From Betaproteobacteria bacterium (GTDB taxonomy: Bacteria > Pseudomonadota > Gammaproteobacteria > Burkholderiales > Thiobacteraceae): DNA of 52,112 bases. The notes under the pieces were generated by a model. That model was not told where the DNA came from. It did not search any database and saw only the letters and a program-made list of their open reading frames with translations. A program made the translations under genes and the position numbers. Positions 7,926 through 16,857 of this stretch are shown here, in pieces (the stretch's first letter is position 1; each line of letters begins with the position of its first letter). Where the stretch lies: assembly GCA_024641855.1 (NCBI GenBank), contig JAHECG010000006.1, forward strand, positions 12,217 through 64,328, given 5' to 3'.

Positions 7926-8717
7926 CTACGCAGTTTTACGTTTGTTCCATCCAAGCGCGACGAATCCAAGCCCAAATAGAGCAACCATCGCGGGTTCAGG
8001 AATCAGATTCCCATGATTCGGTTGGGCGGTGAAGACCACTACGTCTTGGGTGAATTCTTTCGAGCCATCATGTAAATAGGAGAGGGAATAGTTTCCGGTC
8101 GTGGGCGCGGTGTTCAAGTGGCTTAACCATTGATTCGCTAACGTACCAAAGGCGGAATTTACGGTAGTACTGCTACCGACGTGGAAGCCTGGATCCGTGG
8201 TGTTGACATGGTAGAGGCCGGATGCGTCAGCGGTGCCGTAGGTGATGGCCCAGATGGCTAATTGAAAAGCGGCGGATTCCGTTTTCGTGTTGACGATATC
8301 GTACACTTGGTTAGCCAAACGAACGAGTTGACTTACGCGTGTGGCGCCATCTGGATTTCCCGGACGAAGCATAGATAATTCGGTGGCGAGATCGCTGCTG
8401 CTGCCTACGTTGTAGGTCACTGTTCCGTTAACCATCCAATGATAGATATCGACACACCAAACGTTAAATTTTCCCGTGCTGGAAAAATCGTAACTATGAT
8501 TTGTTGATGTAAAACTGTCGCCACCTATACCAACACTGACAAGGTTGGTGTTGGAATTGGGGTTGGGAGCGATTGCCCCCGATTCGTACCCCACCGCGCC
8601 GCTGCCAAAATTGGCCGACCCGGCATAAGTCGTGGTAATGACTGCGGACAATGATGATTGGCTGGCGATCGAAGTGCCGATGAACGCCATTGCAGCTAAG
8701 ATTGTTTTTATTTGCAT
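7926..8717 (-). CDS. Exported PEP-CTERM sorting-domain protein
   Basis: This protein of about 263 residues has a signal peptide (MQIKTILAAMAFIGTSIAS) and a C-terminal sorting tag: PEP in LIPEPAMVALFGLGF, a hydrophobic helix, then the basic end NKRKTA. Exosortase systems cleave such tags and release the protein to the envelope or matrix. The body has low Cys content and Thr/Ser/Gly-rich beta stretches but no recognised catalytic domain. A longer frame starts at 8771, yet the signal peptide begins at 8717. No exosortase lies in the window, so processing depends on a gene elsewhere. Confidence 0.85.
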   Translation of the reverse strand: MQIKTILAAMAFIGTSIASQSSLSAVITTTYAGSANFGSGAVGYESGAIAPNPNSNTNLVSVGIGGDSFTSTNHSYDFSSTGKFNVWCVDIYHWMVNGTVTYNVGSSSDLATELSMLRPGNPDGATRVSQLVRLANQVYDIVNTKTESAAFQLAIWAITYGTADASGLYHVNTTDPGFHVGSSTTVNSAFGTLANQWLSHLNTAPTTGNYSLSYLHDGSKEFTQDVVVFTAQPNHGNLIPEPAMVALFGLGFVALGWNKRKTA

Positions 8718-8999
8718 GATGGACTCAATAACATTTTTGTAATGAATGCTTAGCATTAATCGTGCCATCAATATTTAATATTTATTATCAGGTACTTAAA
8801 TAATATGGCTGTTATTTATCCCCGAGTGATATGTGCAGTTATCCGACGCAACGATCAAGCTTCAACATGGTGTTGCAATGGAGGTGTAGCGGTAAGATTT
8901 GAAACGCGGTGGTTTTGACAAGGACGAAAAAGACAATATAAACGCTGTCGGCTTTTGTAACGCCTTGAATCGGGGCGGACTTGTTGGGTGTTTATTTTT

Positions 9000-9434
9000 T
9001 TATCGTTGTGCGGCTGTGCTCCAAAATCGCTCCATGGCAATGTAGGTATAAGACGCTGACCATCCAATTAAGAGCAACCCATTGAGTGCTTCTACGCCGG
9101 CCAGCAAACGCACCGGACCAATCGGCGTCAAATCCCCAAAACCAAGGGAAGTATAAGTTTCAGCCGAGAAATAAAGACAATTGAGAAGCGAAAATCCAGC
9201 GGTTCCAGTTAGGCTACCGACACCAATGTATTTGACTAGCACGAAGATGGCGATTCCATAAATGGCCATCTCCAAGGCATGCGCGATAAAGGCAGTAAAA
9301 ATCACGACCAGCAATTTCGTGCGGCTGGGTATATTAAGTACAGGCAGCCCGACATTTAGTAGTCGGAGCGCTTCATAGTGAATGACGGTTGTGAGTGCAA
9401 TAAGTGCGAGGGTGGAAAAGATGACGATGAGCAT
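9000..9434 (-). CDS. Two-TM ion-channel family protein
   Basis: This 144-residue protein has an N-terminal TM segment (LIVIFSTLALIALTTVIHY), another near residues 45-70 and a final TM after a pore loop. The pore reads TSLGFGDLTP, a variant of the potassium-channel filter TVGYGD. This matches the Ion_trans_2 architecture. There is no cytosolic ligand-binding domain. It is monocistronic, and the 280 bp up to the start of the PEP-CTERM gene contain nothing I can identify. The ion selectivity is inferred from the filter only. Confidence 0.8.
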   Translation of the reverse strand: MLIVIFSTLALIALTTVIHYEALRLLNVGLPVLNIPSRTKLLVVIFTAFIAHALEMAIYGIAIFVLVKYIGVGSLTGTAGFSLLNCLYFSAETYTSLGFGDLTPIGPVRLLAGVEALNGLLLIGWSASYTYIAMERFWSTAAQR

Positions 9435-9550
9435 TGCATGTCCTGCTTGCGAAGTGTCTAGCGGTTAAATAAAGCAGTGCAGTTGAGGGGCGGCAGATTT
9501 TAAAACAATATTTCTGAAGAATAGACTGGTGTGCGTTTGTGAAAGTTCAC

Positions 9551-12500
9551 TTAGGGACGTTTTGCGCGATTTAACCAGGCGGCATACAAAGCAGGAATCA
9601 AAAACAACGAGATGAGTGGCGCGCTGATCATACCGCCGACTAGGGGCGCGGCGATGCGCTTCATCACATCCGCACCATCGCCTTGGCTCCACATGATGGG
9701 CAGGAGACCGGCGACGATGACGGCAACGGTCATCATTTTGGGACGAATGCGCGTTAGCGCACCTTCGATGATGGCATCGCGAATGATTGCCGCAGTGAGC
9801 ATGCTAGCTGGACGCGTTGCCAGTGCTTGATCGATATACAGCAACATCACCACACCGAATTCAGCGGCGACCCCAGCCAGTGCGATGAAGCCGACCGCCA
9901 CCGCGACGGAGAACTGATAGCCGAGCCCATAGCATAGCCAGAGGCCGCCAATCAGCGCGAACGGCACACAAGCGAGGGTTAGCAAGGGTTTGCGCCAGTC
10001 ACGGAAATAAGCGAGCAGCAACCCCCACACCAATAGCAGTGTGGCGGGGATGACCCAACGTAAACGTTCCTTTGCACGTTGCAGGTCGGCAAATTGGCCC
10101 GACCAGCTATACGCATAGCCCGGTGCGAGTTTGATTTTTTGCAGGGTTTGGTTGGCGCGTGCCACATAGCCACCGATGTCGCGCGTGGCAAGGTCGATGA
10201 ATACATAGCCGATCAATCGGCCATTCTCGCTTTTGATTTCTGCTGGGCCGTCGGTGATGCTGATTTTGGCCAGGGTGGAGAGGGGGACTTGCACGCCATT
10301 CATGGCGACTACCCGGCTGGTGCGCAAGCTTGTCAGAGAATCACGAAACGCCCGAGGGTAGCGCAGATTGACCGAGTAGCGTTCGCGGCCATCGACTACG
10401 GTAGTGATGGTTTCGCCACCGATCGCACCTGCAACAAGTCGCTTCACATCCATCGGGCTCACGCCATAGTGCGCGGCTTGGAAACGATCGACGTCGATAT
10501 CGATATATCGACCACTAGCTGCACGCTCAGCGAACACCGCACGCGTGCCGGGGACATCGCGCAGCGCGGCTTCTATTTGGTTGGCGGCGGCGCTGATGCC
10601 AGCCAAGTCGGCACCGCTGACTTTCACGCCGAGCACGGTGCGGATACCGGTGGAAAGCATGTCGATGCGGGTACGAATCGGATAGCCCCAGGCGTTGGTT
10701 AATCCTGGAAGATGAACCGTGGAATCGAGTTTGCGTATCACGTCGTCGATGGTCGTGCCTGGCGCCCATTCCTTGCGCGGCTTGAGCAGGATGGTAGTTT
10801 CCAGCATGGACAAGGGCGCGGGATCTGTGGCGCTATCGGCGCGTCCCGCTTTGCCATATACGCGTTCGACTTCGGGGATGGTTTTGATCAAACGGTCGGT
10901 GATCTGTAATAGGTTCGCCGCTTCATCGATGGAGATGCCGGGCACTGTAGTTGGCATGTAAAGTAGATCGCCCTCGTTCAGTGGCGGCATGAATTCGCTG
11001 CCCATGCGGTTGAGCGGGATGGCGCAAGTAGCGAGCAACAGCAGGGCGACGATGACGGTTGAGGTGCGATGCGCTAATACCCATAACATTAATGGTCGAT
11101 AGGCTGCTTGCAGCCAACGGTTGAGTGGATTGTCTAATTCACGTCGCGTCTTCCCGCGGATCAAATAGCCCATCAATATCGGTGTGAGCGTGACTGATAA
11201 GCCCGCCGCTGCGGCCATGGCATAGCTCTTGGTGAAAGCGAGCGGTGCAAACAGTTTGCCTTCTTGTCCAATCAATGCGAACACTGGCAAGAAAGACACC
11301 GTGATGACTAACAAAGAAAAGAACAGGGCTGGGCCGACTTCTACGGCTGCATTGCGAGTGACTTGCCAATAATCGGGATTGGGTCCGGCATGTTCCAAGT
11401 GCTTGTGCATATTCTCGATCATCACAATCGCCGCATCAACCATGGCGCCAATGGCGATGGCGATGCCGCCGAGCGACATGAGATTGAGCGTAATGCCTTG
11501 CGCTTGCATCAGAATGAAGGCCGCCAGGATACCCAGCGGCAAGGAGATGAGCGCAACCAGCGCTGAGCGCCAATGCAATAGAAACAACAAGCACACGAAA
11601 GCCACCGCGATCGATTCTTCGACCAGCTTACTGCGCAGGTGATCGATGGCGCGGCGGATCAAATTCGAGCGGTCATAAGTCGTGACGATTTCAACGCCCG
11701 GCGGCAATCCGGCTTGCAACTCCTTTAAGCGCGCTTTGGTGGCAGACACCGTATCGAGCGCATTTTGACCATAGCGCATGACTACGATACCGCCGACCGC
11801 TTCACCTTCGCCATCAAGATCTGAAGCGCCACGCCGCGCTTCTGGACCCAAGTGCAGTTGTGCAACTTGCGCCAGACGCAGCGGAAAACCGTTTGCATCT
11901 TGTCCAATGATCACCTGGCGCAAGTCGTCGAGATGTTGGATGTAGGCGTTGGCGCGCACCATGTATTCCGCCCGCGCCATTTCGATTACGGAACCACCGC
12001 CGCTTTGATTCGCATCTCGAATCGCTTGTGCTACGCGCTCGAAGGTGAGTCCATAAGCGGCGAGTCGATTCGGGTCAATCTCAATTTGAAATTGCTTGGC
12101 GGCGCCGCCGATGCTCGCCACTTCGGCCACACCCGGCACGCTTTGCAATTCGTATTTGAGAAAGAAGTCTTGCAGCGCACGTAACGCGTAAGTGCTGTGC
12201 TTGCCGCTGCGATCCACCAACGCATATTGGAACACCCAACCGACGCTGGACGCATCCGGGCCAAGGGTTGGCGTGATGCCTACCGGTAAGCGCCCAGCGC
12301 TTTGCGATAAATATTCCAACACGCGCGAGCGTGCCCAATAGGGGTCGGTGCCATCTTTAAATACGACGTAGATGAATGATTCGCCGAACATGGAAAAACC
12401 GCGCACCGCACGCGTGCCGGGGACCGAGAGCAAGGTGGCGGTGAGCGGATAAGTGACTTGGTCTTCGACGATCTGCGGTGGCTGACCAGGATAGGGGGTC

Positions 12501-12649
12501 TTGATAATGACTTGCACATCGGCCAGATCGGGGATGGCGTCGAGCGCGGTGTGGCGCACTGCAAACGTGCCCCAGATTGCCAGCACGGCACAGCTTAGCA
12601 GCACCAGTAAACGGTTGCGGAGTGACCAGTCGATAAGGCGCGAAATCAT
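9551..12649 (-). CDS. cusA: CusA/CzcA-type heavy-metal efflux RND transporter
   Basis: This 1032-residue inner-membrane proton antiporter belongs to the HME-RND family. It has the N-terminal TM helix, two large periplasmic loops, and the TM4 motif GAMVDAAIVMIENMHKHLE with the Asp and Glu that relay protons. It starts 15 bp after cusB and would form the pump of a tripartite exporter. At the place where I recall E. coli CusA having a metal-binding Met (GPSMLKTEN) this protein reads GPAEIKSEN, and YGM reads YGV, so Cu/Ag specificity is less certain than the neighbouring copper genes suggest. No outer-membrane factor gene is adjacent. Confidence 0.9.
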   Translation of the reverse strand: MISRLIDWSLRNRLLVLLSCAVLAIWGTFAVRHTALDAIPDLADVQVIIKTPYPGQPPQIVEDQVTYPLTATLLSVPGTRAVRGFSMFGESFIYVVFKDGTDPYWARSRVLEYLSQSAGRLPVGITPTLGPDASSVGWVFQYALVDRSGKHSTYALRALQDFFLKYELQSVPGVAEVASIGGAAKQFQIEIDPNRLAAYGLTFERVAQAIRDANQSGGGSVIEMARAEYMVRANAYIQHLDDLRQVIIGQDANGFPLRLAQVAQLHLGPEARRGASDLDGEGEAVGGIVVMRYGQNALDTVSATKARLKELQAGLPPGVEIVTTYDRSNLIRRAIDHLRSKLVEESIAVAFVCLLFLLHWRSALVALISLPLGILAAFILMQAQGITLNLMSLGGIAIAIGAMVDAAIVMIENMHKHLEHAGPNPDYWQVTRNAAVEVGPALFFSLLVITVSFLPVFALIGQEGKLFAPLAFTKSYAMAAAAGLSVTLTPILMGYLIRGKTRRELDNPLNRWLQAAYRPLMLWVLAHRTSTVIVALLLLATCAIPLNRMGSEFMPPLNEGDLLYMPTTVPGISIDEAANLLQITDRLIKTIPEVERVYGKAGRADSATDPAPLSMLETTILLKPRKEWAPGTTIDDVIRKLDSTVHLPGLTNAWGYPIRTRIDMLSTGIRTVLGVKVSGADLAGISAAANQIEAALRDVPGTRAVFAERAASGRYIDIDVDRFQAAHYGVSPMDVKRLVAGAIGGETITTVVDGRERYSVNLRYPRAFRDSLTSLRTSRVVAMNGVQVPLSTLAKISITDGPAEIKSENGRLIGYVFIDLATRDIGGYVARANQTLQKIKLAPGYAYSWSGQFADLQRAKERLRWVIPATLLLVWGLLLAYFRDWRKPLLTLACVPFALIGGLWLCYGLGYQFSVAVAVGFIALAGVAAEFGVVMLLYIDQALATRPASMLTAAIIRDAIIEGALTRIRPKMMTVAVIVAGLLPIMWSQGDGADVMKRIAAPLVGGMISAPLISLFLIPALYAAWLNRAKRP

Positions 12650-12664
12650 CTATCTAAACCTAGC

Positions 12665-14038
12665 TTAGTGCGACTGCGCGGGTTGATCCCCACCGCTGAA
12701 GCGTTGAGCGGCATCGGCGATCGAGGCTGCGGCATCCAGTAAGAATTGGCCGTTGATTACGACCTTGTCACCGACTTGCAGACCGGAGCGGATTTCGATT
12801 TTGTCTTCAGTCTCGATCCCCGTGGCCACTTTGGTTGGCAAAAAGTGTCCGGGTTGTTTTTGCTGCATCACAAAATCGCCATTGCCGTTACGCAGCACGG
12901 CGCTGCGCGGAACGGCCAATGTCTGGTGTGGTGCGGCCTGGATCGTTACGTTGGCAAACTCGCCGATGCGCATACGCTGGCCAGAGAGTGGGAAGCGCGC
13001 GTGCACCGTGCGCGTGGTTGGATCAACGAGGTCGCTGATGTTGGTCAGCGTGGTTTTGAATGGCGTACCGTTTTCCAGGCGCACGCTGAGCGCATCACCG
13101 CTCTTAATAAAAGGAATTTGATCGGGATACAAGGCAACTTCCAGCCACAAGCGTGCATCATCGACACAAGTGACGATGGGGGTCATCGCTGCGACCACCA
13201 TGCCGGGGCGTGCGCCGATCTCTTTCACTAGGCAGGCCTTATGTGTGTAAACGGGGATGACCGTGATGGCGATGCCTTTCTTGGCGATTGTGGCGAGCAT
13301 GGCGTCGGTCAACCCTGCATATTTAAGGCGAGTCACCAAGCGCACGCCATCACGCGCAGTCGGTTGCAGCATGGACTCAATCTGTTCTTCGCTTTGCCGG
13401 ATACTACGCGCTTGCAGTTCGCGACCGGCGGCATCGAGATTACTGATGTTTTGTTGTGCAAGTTTATTTTGTTCGCGTTGCCGCGCTGCGGCATTCTGTG
13501 TTTGCGAGAGGCGTACAAGGTAGTCGATGTACTCATGTTGGAGTTGGATCAACTCCGGCGATTCAATTTCATATAGTAGCTGGCCGGGGCCGATGTGTTG
13601 GCCGGTCTGCGTGGCCTTGAGTTTGACGAGTACCCCATCTACGGTCGGCGTGATCGGATGCAGCGCGCCTTCATCCGGAATCACGGTGGCGTAGGTGCGA
13701 ATCTCGTGTGCGATGGTTTGCATTTCGGCGCTTGCCAAGGTGATGCCGAGTTTCTGTTGTGTTGCGGTATCCACGTGCATCAGCCCGGCGTCTTCTTCGT
13801 GGTCAGACGTTCCGGTTTCGACTAAAGACATGCCGCAGATGGGGCAAGTGCCAGGATGCGTTTGCGCGATTTGCGAATGCATCGGACAGACAAAAATATT
13901 TTGCTTTGACACCTTGGAGGGGGGTGTGGAGGATATCGCCCGTGGTTGTGCCGGATGCGGATATTGTTGACCAATCCAATACCCCACACCACCGGCAACA
14001 CTCAATAGGCCCAAGACGATAACAATAGTTTTACCCAT
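12665..14038 (-). CDS. cusB: CusB-type periplasmic adaptor subunit with heavy-metal-binding domain
   Basis: This 457-residue membrane-fusion protein is anchored by an N-terminal helix (IVIVLGLLSVAGGVGYWIG). Residues about 50-75 form a small metal-binding domain with CPMH and CPICGM, common in Cus/Czc adaptors. The rest has the lipoyl/hairpin/beta-barrel order of the family, with a coiled-coil part rich in Gln and Arg (QTQNAAARQREQNKLAQQN). It pairs with cusA, 15 bp downstream. The usual third component, cusC, is missing here. A terminator separates it from the multicopper-oxidase genes upstream. Confidence 0.9.
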   Translation of the reverse strand: MGKTIVIVLGLLSVAGGVGYWIGQQYPHPAQPRAISSTPPSKVSKQNIFVCPMHSQIAQTHPGTCPICGMSLVETGTSDHEEDAGLMHVDTATQQKLGITLASAEMQTIAHEIRTYATVIPDEGALHPITPTVDGVLVKLKATQTGQHIGPGQLLYEIESPELIQLQHEYIDYLVRLSQTQNAAARQREQNKLAQQNISNLDAAGRELQARSIRQSEEQIESMLQPTARDGVRLVTRLKYAGLTDAMLATIAKKGIAITVIPVYTHKACLVKEIGARPGMVVAAMTPIVTCVDDARLWLEVALYPDQIPFIKSGDALSVRLENGTPFKTTLTNISDLVDPTTRTVHARFPLSGQRMRIGEFANVTIQAAPHQTLAVPRSAVLRNGNGDFVMQQKQPGHFLPTKVATGIETEDKIEIRSGLQVGDKVVINGQFLLDAAASIADAAQRFSGGDQPAQSH

Positions 14039-14074
14039 GACTTCAGCTCACGTCTGTGTTGCGCAGGAATACAT

Positions 14075-14099
14075 AAAAAAGGGGGAGCACGCTCCCCCT
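14075..14099 (-). terminator. Rho-independent terminator after the multicopper-oxidase pair
   Basis: Read on the minus strand, GGGGGAG, a CGTG loop and CTCCCCC are followed by six T. It lies between the second oxidase gene and cusB, so these are at least partly separate transcripts. Confidence 0.8.
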
Positions 14100-14122
14100 G
14101 ACTAAAGTAAAACGGGTATTCA

Positions 14123-15121
14123 TTAGGTTACGTTGATGCGCGTTTTCGCGGTACCTAAAACGGCACCGGTAATCCAATGGAAGAATTGGATGGTGACGGT
14201 ATAGGTTCCGGTTGTCGTCGGTTTAATGATGCAATCGTAACGTTCCGCAGAAGCGGCTTCGATTGAGGTGGCATTCACGGCTGTTGGCAATGGTCTTCCA
14301 TCGGAAGCAACGATCGAAGCGGTGAGTCCACCGAAGCTGATTTTTTGCGGTAGAAATCCTGCGCAAATGTAGCGCACCAACAGCGTCTGTCCTACTTTGA
14401 CATTGGCCGCCATGGCGGTAAGCGCGGAGTTGGCACCGTCCACACCCGTGATGATGAAATATTTTGGGTTGAGCGTGTTTAATCCCACATCACCACCGCA
14501 GGTGCCGGCCCACCAAGGCAGCGTATGCCAAGCGGGGTCGATTTCGTCGCAGGCCCAGATCGCTTCCACATCGTACTTCGGCCCACCGGCAAATGCGCGC
14601 TTGGTGCCGACTGGATCGGTAGGGTTCGGTTTCGGATCGACAATCAGTGCGCCGTACATGCCCATTTCTGCGTGTAGTGGCGTGTTGACGTGGCAATGGT
14701 AAAAATATGTGCCGGCATGTTTCGGGCGCCATTGATAAATCCAAGTTCTACCAGAAATGTCGATGGTCAGATGGCCGACGCCATCGCTCTCCATGCTAGG
14801 TTCGATGCCATGATGATGGATCGTGTGCGTTAACATCATTGGCACGTTTAAGCTGGTTTGAACGATCTGCCCTTCTGTGACACGCATGGCGGGAGAAGGA
14901 AACGGCCCGCCCCCCATACCATCCGTTTGTCCTTGTCCAGCGGCAGTGTCAGTGAAGCCCCAGATGGTCACAGAGTTGCCATCGTCGAAACGCATGGAAC
15001 CATTCATGTAGATACCGCGGTAGTAATGCACATCCGGGTTTGAGACGAGTCCCGGATTGGGTATTGATGCCGTGTAAACGTAGCATGCTTGTCCCATTCC
15101 TCCGCCACCAGTCATCGCCAT
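14123..15121 (-). CDS. Multicopper oxidase-like protein B (carries the type 1 copper motif)
   Basis: This 332-residue protein has cupredoxin-type copper motifs in its N-terminal half: HTIHHHG and YFYHCHVNTPLHAEMGMYG. The latter gives the His-Cys-His and downstream His and Met expected for a type 1 centre. The second half has a cupredoxin-like pattern but no HxH motifs. No signal peptide is visible (it starts MAMTGGGGMGQACYVYTAS). ATG 15121 is chosen because AAGGAG is 8 nt upstream, while the ATG at 15127 would be only 2 nt away. It follows oxidase-like protein A by 93 bp. A likely role is copper or metal oxidation/detoxification in the envelope. Confidence 0.8.
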   Translation of the reverse strand: MAMTGGGGMGQACYVYTASIPNPGLVSNPDVHYYRGIYMNGSMRFDDGNSVTIWGFTDTAAGQGQTDGMGGGPFPSPAMRVTEGQIVQTSLNVPMMLTHTIHHHGIEPSMESDGVGHLTIDISGRTWIYQWRPKHAGTYFYHCHVNTPLHAEMGMYGALIVDPKPNPTDPVGTKRAFAGGPKYDVEAIWACDEIDPAWHTLPWWAGTCGGDVGLNTLNPKYFIITGVDGANSALTAMAANVKVGQTLLVRYICAGFLPQKISFGGLTASIVASDGRPLPTAVNATSIEAASAERYDCIIKPTTTGTYTVTIQFFHWITGAVLGTAKTRINVT

Positions 15122-15214
15122 AGCCATTTCTCCTTTAATTTCTAATTTGATTGATCGTCAATTTAATCATCCAGAATCTGTCACCACTCGAAAGCGGTGT
15201 GGCTCCACGTCTTC

Positions 15215-16237
15215 TTAGGTAAAGTGGATATCCGTCATGGCGCCGAACAGATACAAACCACCGCCGGCGGTCTGCGACATCTCATCGTGCAAGTGCATTG
15301 GGAAGATGCCTTTACTGACGGTTGGATAGGAGTCAGGTGGATTTTCAAACGGGTAGATAGCGTCGATCTTGCCCAGGTTGTTACGCAAGTACAGAACATC
15401 TTTTTTCCAGACGGCGGGGCGCACACTGCCGCGATCGGTTAGCCACTCCATATGATTGGCGTGGGTATGCACGGCATGCGAGGCCATGCCGGCATTCAAT
15501 ATCCGCACCAAAGTGCGATCGCCGATACTGCCGATCAATTCGCTGCGCGGGTCGGCCATGGCGTCTTTGAGGGGATCGTCATTGCCGATGGCGCCCGGTG
15601 GGATTGAGGTGAGGCCATTCAGCGTGAAATAGCGTGGTTTGAAACTGGTCGGTACGGTGGCATTGCGTTGCACCGCGCTATTGAGCGCGGGGTCAATGTC
15701 ATTGAAGATCCAGAATTTTTGATATTTAAATGTGGGGCTACCGGAATACACCTGGTTCGTGCTACCTGCTGGCATGATGGCCAATCCGCCATGCAAGCCA
15801 AGAAAACGGTTGTAGCTGGTCACGTTGTCGTAAAACAGATACGAACCAGCTTTACCCGTCGGAATGGTATAGGTGATTTTTCCTGTGCCGCCGCTGGCGA
15901 TATTGCCGGTACTGGCCAGAGGGGCATCCCCCGTTTTAAGTCCAGCAATAACAAAATTATGCGTTTTAGCCAACTTATTGACCACTGTTATGCTAAGCGT
16001 ATCGCCTTCCTGGCAGATGATGGAGCTGCCGGGTAAGGTTAGCGTCCCCGCCGCATCGCTAAAGCTTTGCATGTACACCACCACTCCATCCGGCATGGTG
16101 ACGGTGCCATCGGTAATGTAGTAAGTCTTTGTAATCGTTGCTGCTTCAGACCTGGGTACCCAGCTCAATAAGCCTGAACCCATGAGCGCGCTGGCGATAC
16201 TGGCGCCACCCAACTTAATAAAGCCTCTACGTTCCAT
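15215..16237 (-). CDS. Tat-exported multicopper oxidase-like protein A (lacks type 1 Cys)
   Basis: This 340-residue protein starts MERRGFIKLGGASIAS, a twin-arginine export signal, followed by two cupredoxin-like domains. The first domain has no HxH motifs. The second has HAVHTHANHMEWL and FPMHLHDEMSQTAGGGLYLFG, the positions where a multicopper oxidase binds its trinuclear cluster, but there is no HCH, so a type 1 copper site is missing. The adjacent protein B has the complementary motifs. Tat export fits folding with copper in the cytoplasm. The upstream 570 bp hold inverted repeats that may be its control region. Confidence 0.8.
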   Translation of the reverse strand: MERRGFIKLGGASIASALMGSGLLSWVPRSEAATITKTYYITDGTVTMPDGVVVYMQSFSDAAGTLTLPGSSIICQEGDTLSITVVNKLAKTHNFVIAGLKTGDAPLASTGNIASGGTGKITYTIPTGKAGSYLFYDNVTSYNRFLGLHGGLAIMPAGSTNQVYSGSPTFKYQKFWIFNDIDPALNSAVQRNATVPTSFKPRYFTLNGLTSIPPGAIGNDDPLKDAMADPRSELIGSIGDRTLVRILNAGMASHAVHTHANHMEWLTDRGSVRPAVWKKDVLYLRNNLGKIDAIYPFENPPDSYPTVSKGIFPMHLHDEMSQTAGGGLYLFGAMTDIHFT

Positions 16238-16857
16238 TAGAGCCGCCTCCTATCATTGAATTAAGGGTTTGCGTCGGAATGGCTATGGATTGCCAATCCC
16301 GGCTTTGTTGAATCCCGACACAATCTATCAACTATTTATATTTATTAATTATTTTTGAAACTTACGCTTAGCGATAGTCTTTTACAACTATCATTTAGTG
16401 GTTATTAAGGATGGGTATCGCAAAATAACCACAATGCATAAATATTTATTACGCAAATTGTTATAAATACATATATTTATGACAATTATCGCTTGGCTGA
16501 TTGGCGTAATAGGCGTTTAATATTTTTTATTAGGAGGGTGTGAAGAAAAGTGGAAATCGGGTTAATAAATGCAATTTTGTGCGACGACTCTCGGCTGAGA
16601 GCCTACTAAAAGGCATGGTTCGATTTTCAGGTTTAGTGGCTTTTAGAACATTGGGAAGCTTGGTGGTGTATGCGGTCACTTGCAAAGTAGCGCCCGAGGC
16701 TGCGTGCGGGATGATGCGCTGTGAAACTTAGTCCGAGGGTTGTTGACCACGGTGGAACGCCTCATGCATACTCGTTGGCAAGCCGAAAGCATTCATAAAC
16801 CTTCCTTTATTGATCACTGATCCCCTTGCCATTATGGTCTGCTGGGGCGAAAGACGG
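16238..16857. promoter_or_regulatory. AT-rich intergenic region with three inverted repeats
   Basis: No convincing gene lies here; a 63-codon frame from 16540 has a Shine-Dalgarno sequence only 1 nt before its GTG and no family resemblance. Inverted repeats are GATAGT/ACTATC near 16372-16391, GTGGTTATT (16398-16406) with AATAACCAC (16424-16432), and ATTGTTATAAATA (16457-16469) with TATTTATGACAAT (16474-16486, one mismatch). They cluster 130-250 bp upstream of the oxidase pair and may be regulator sites for it or for the divergent protease. Confidence 0.45.

Noticed and set aside
8855-9067. 70-codon minus-strand frame upstream of the PEP-CTERM gene
   Set aside because: It overlaps the end of the ion-channel gene in another frame and has no family resemblance.
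16540-16731. 63-codon open frame in the gap before the protease gene
   Set aside because: The Shine-Dalgarno sequence is only 1 nt from the GTG, the protein has no recognisable family or signal, and the surrounding DNA looks regulatory.
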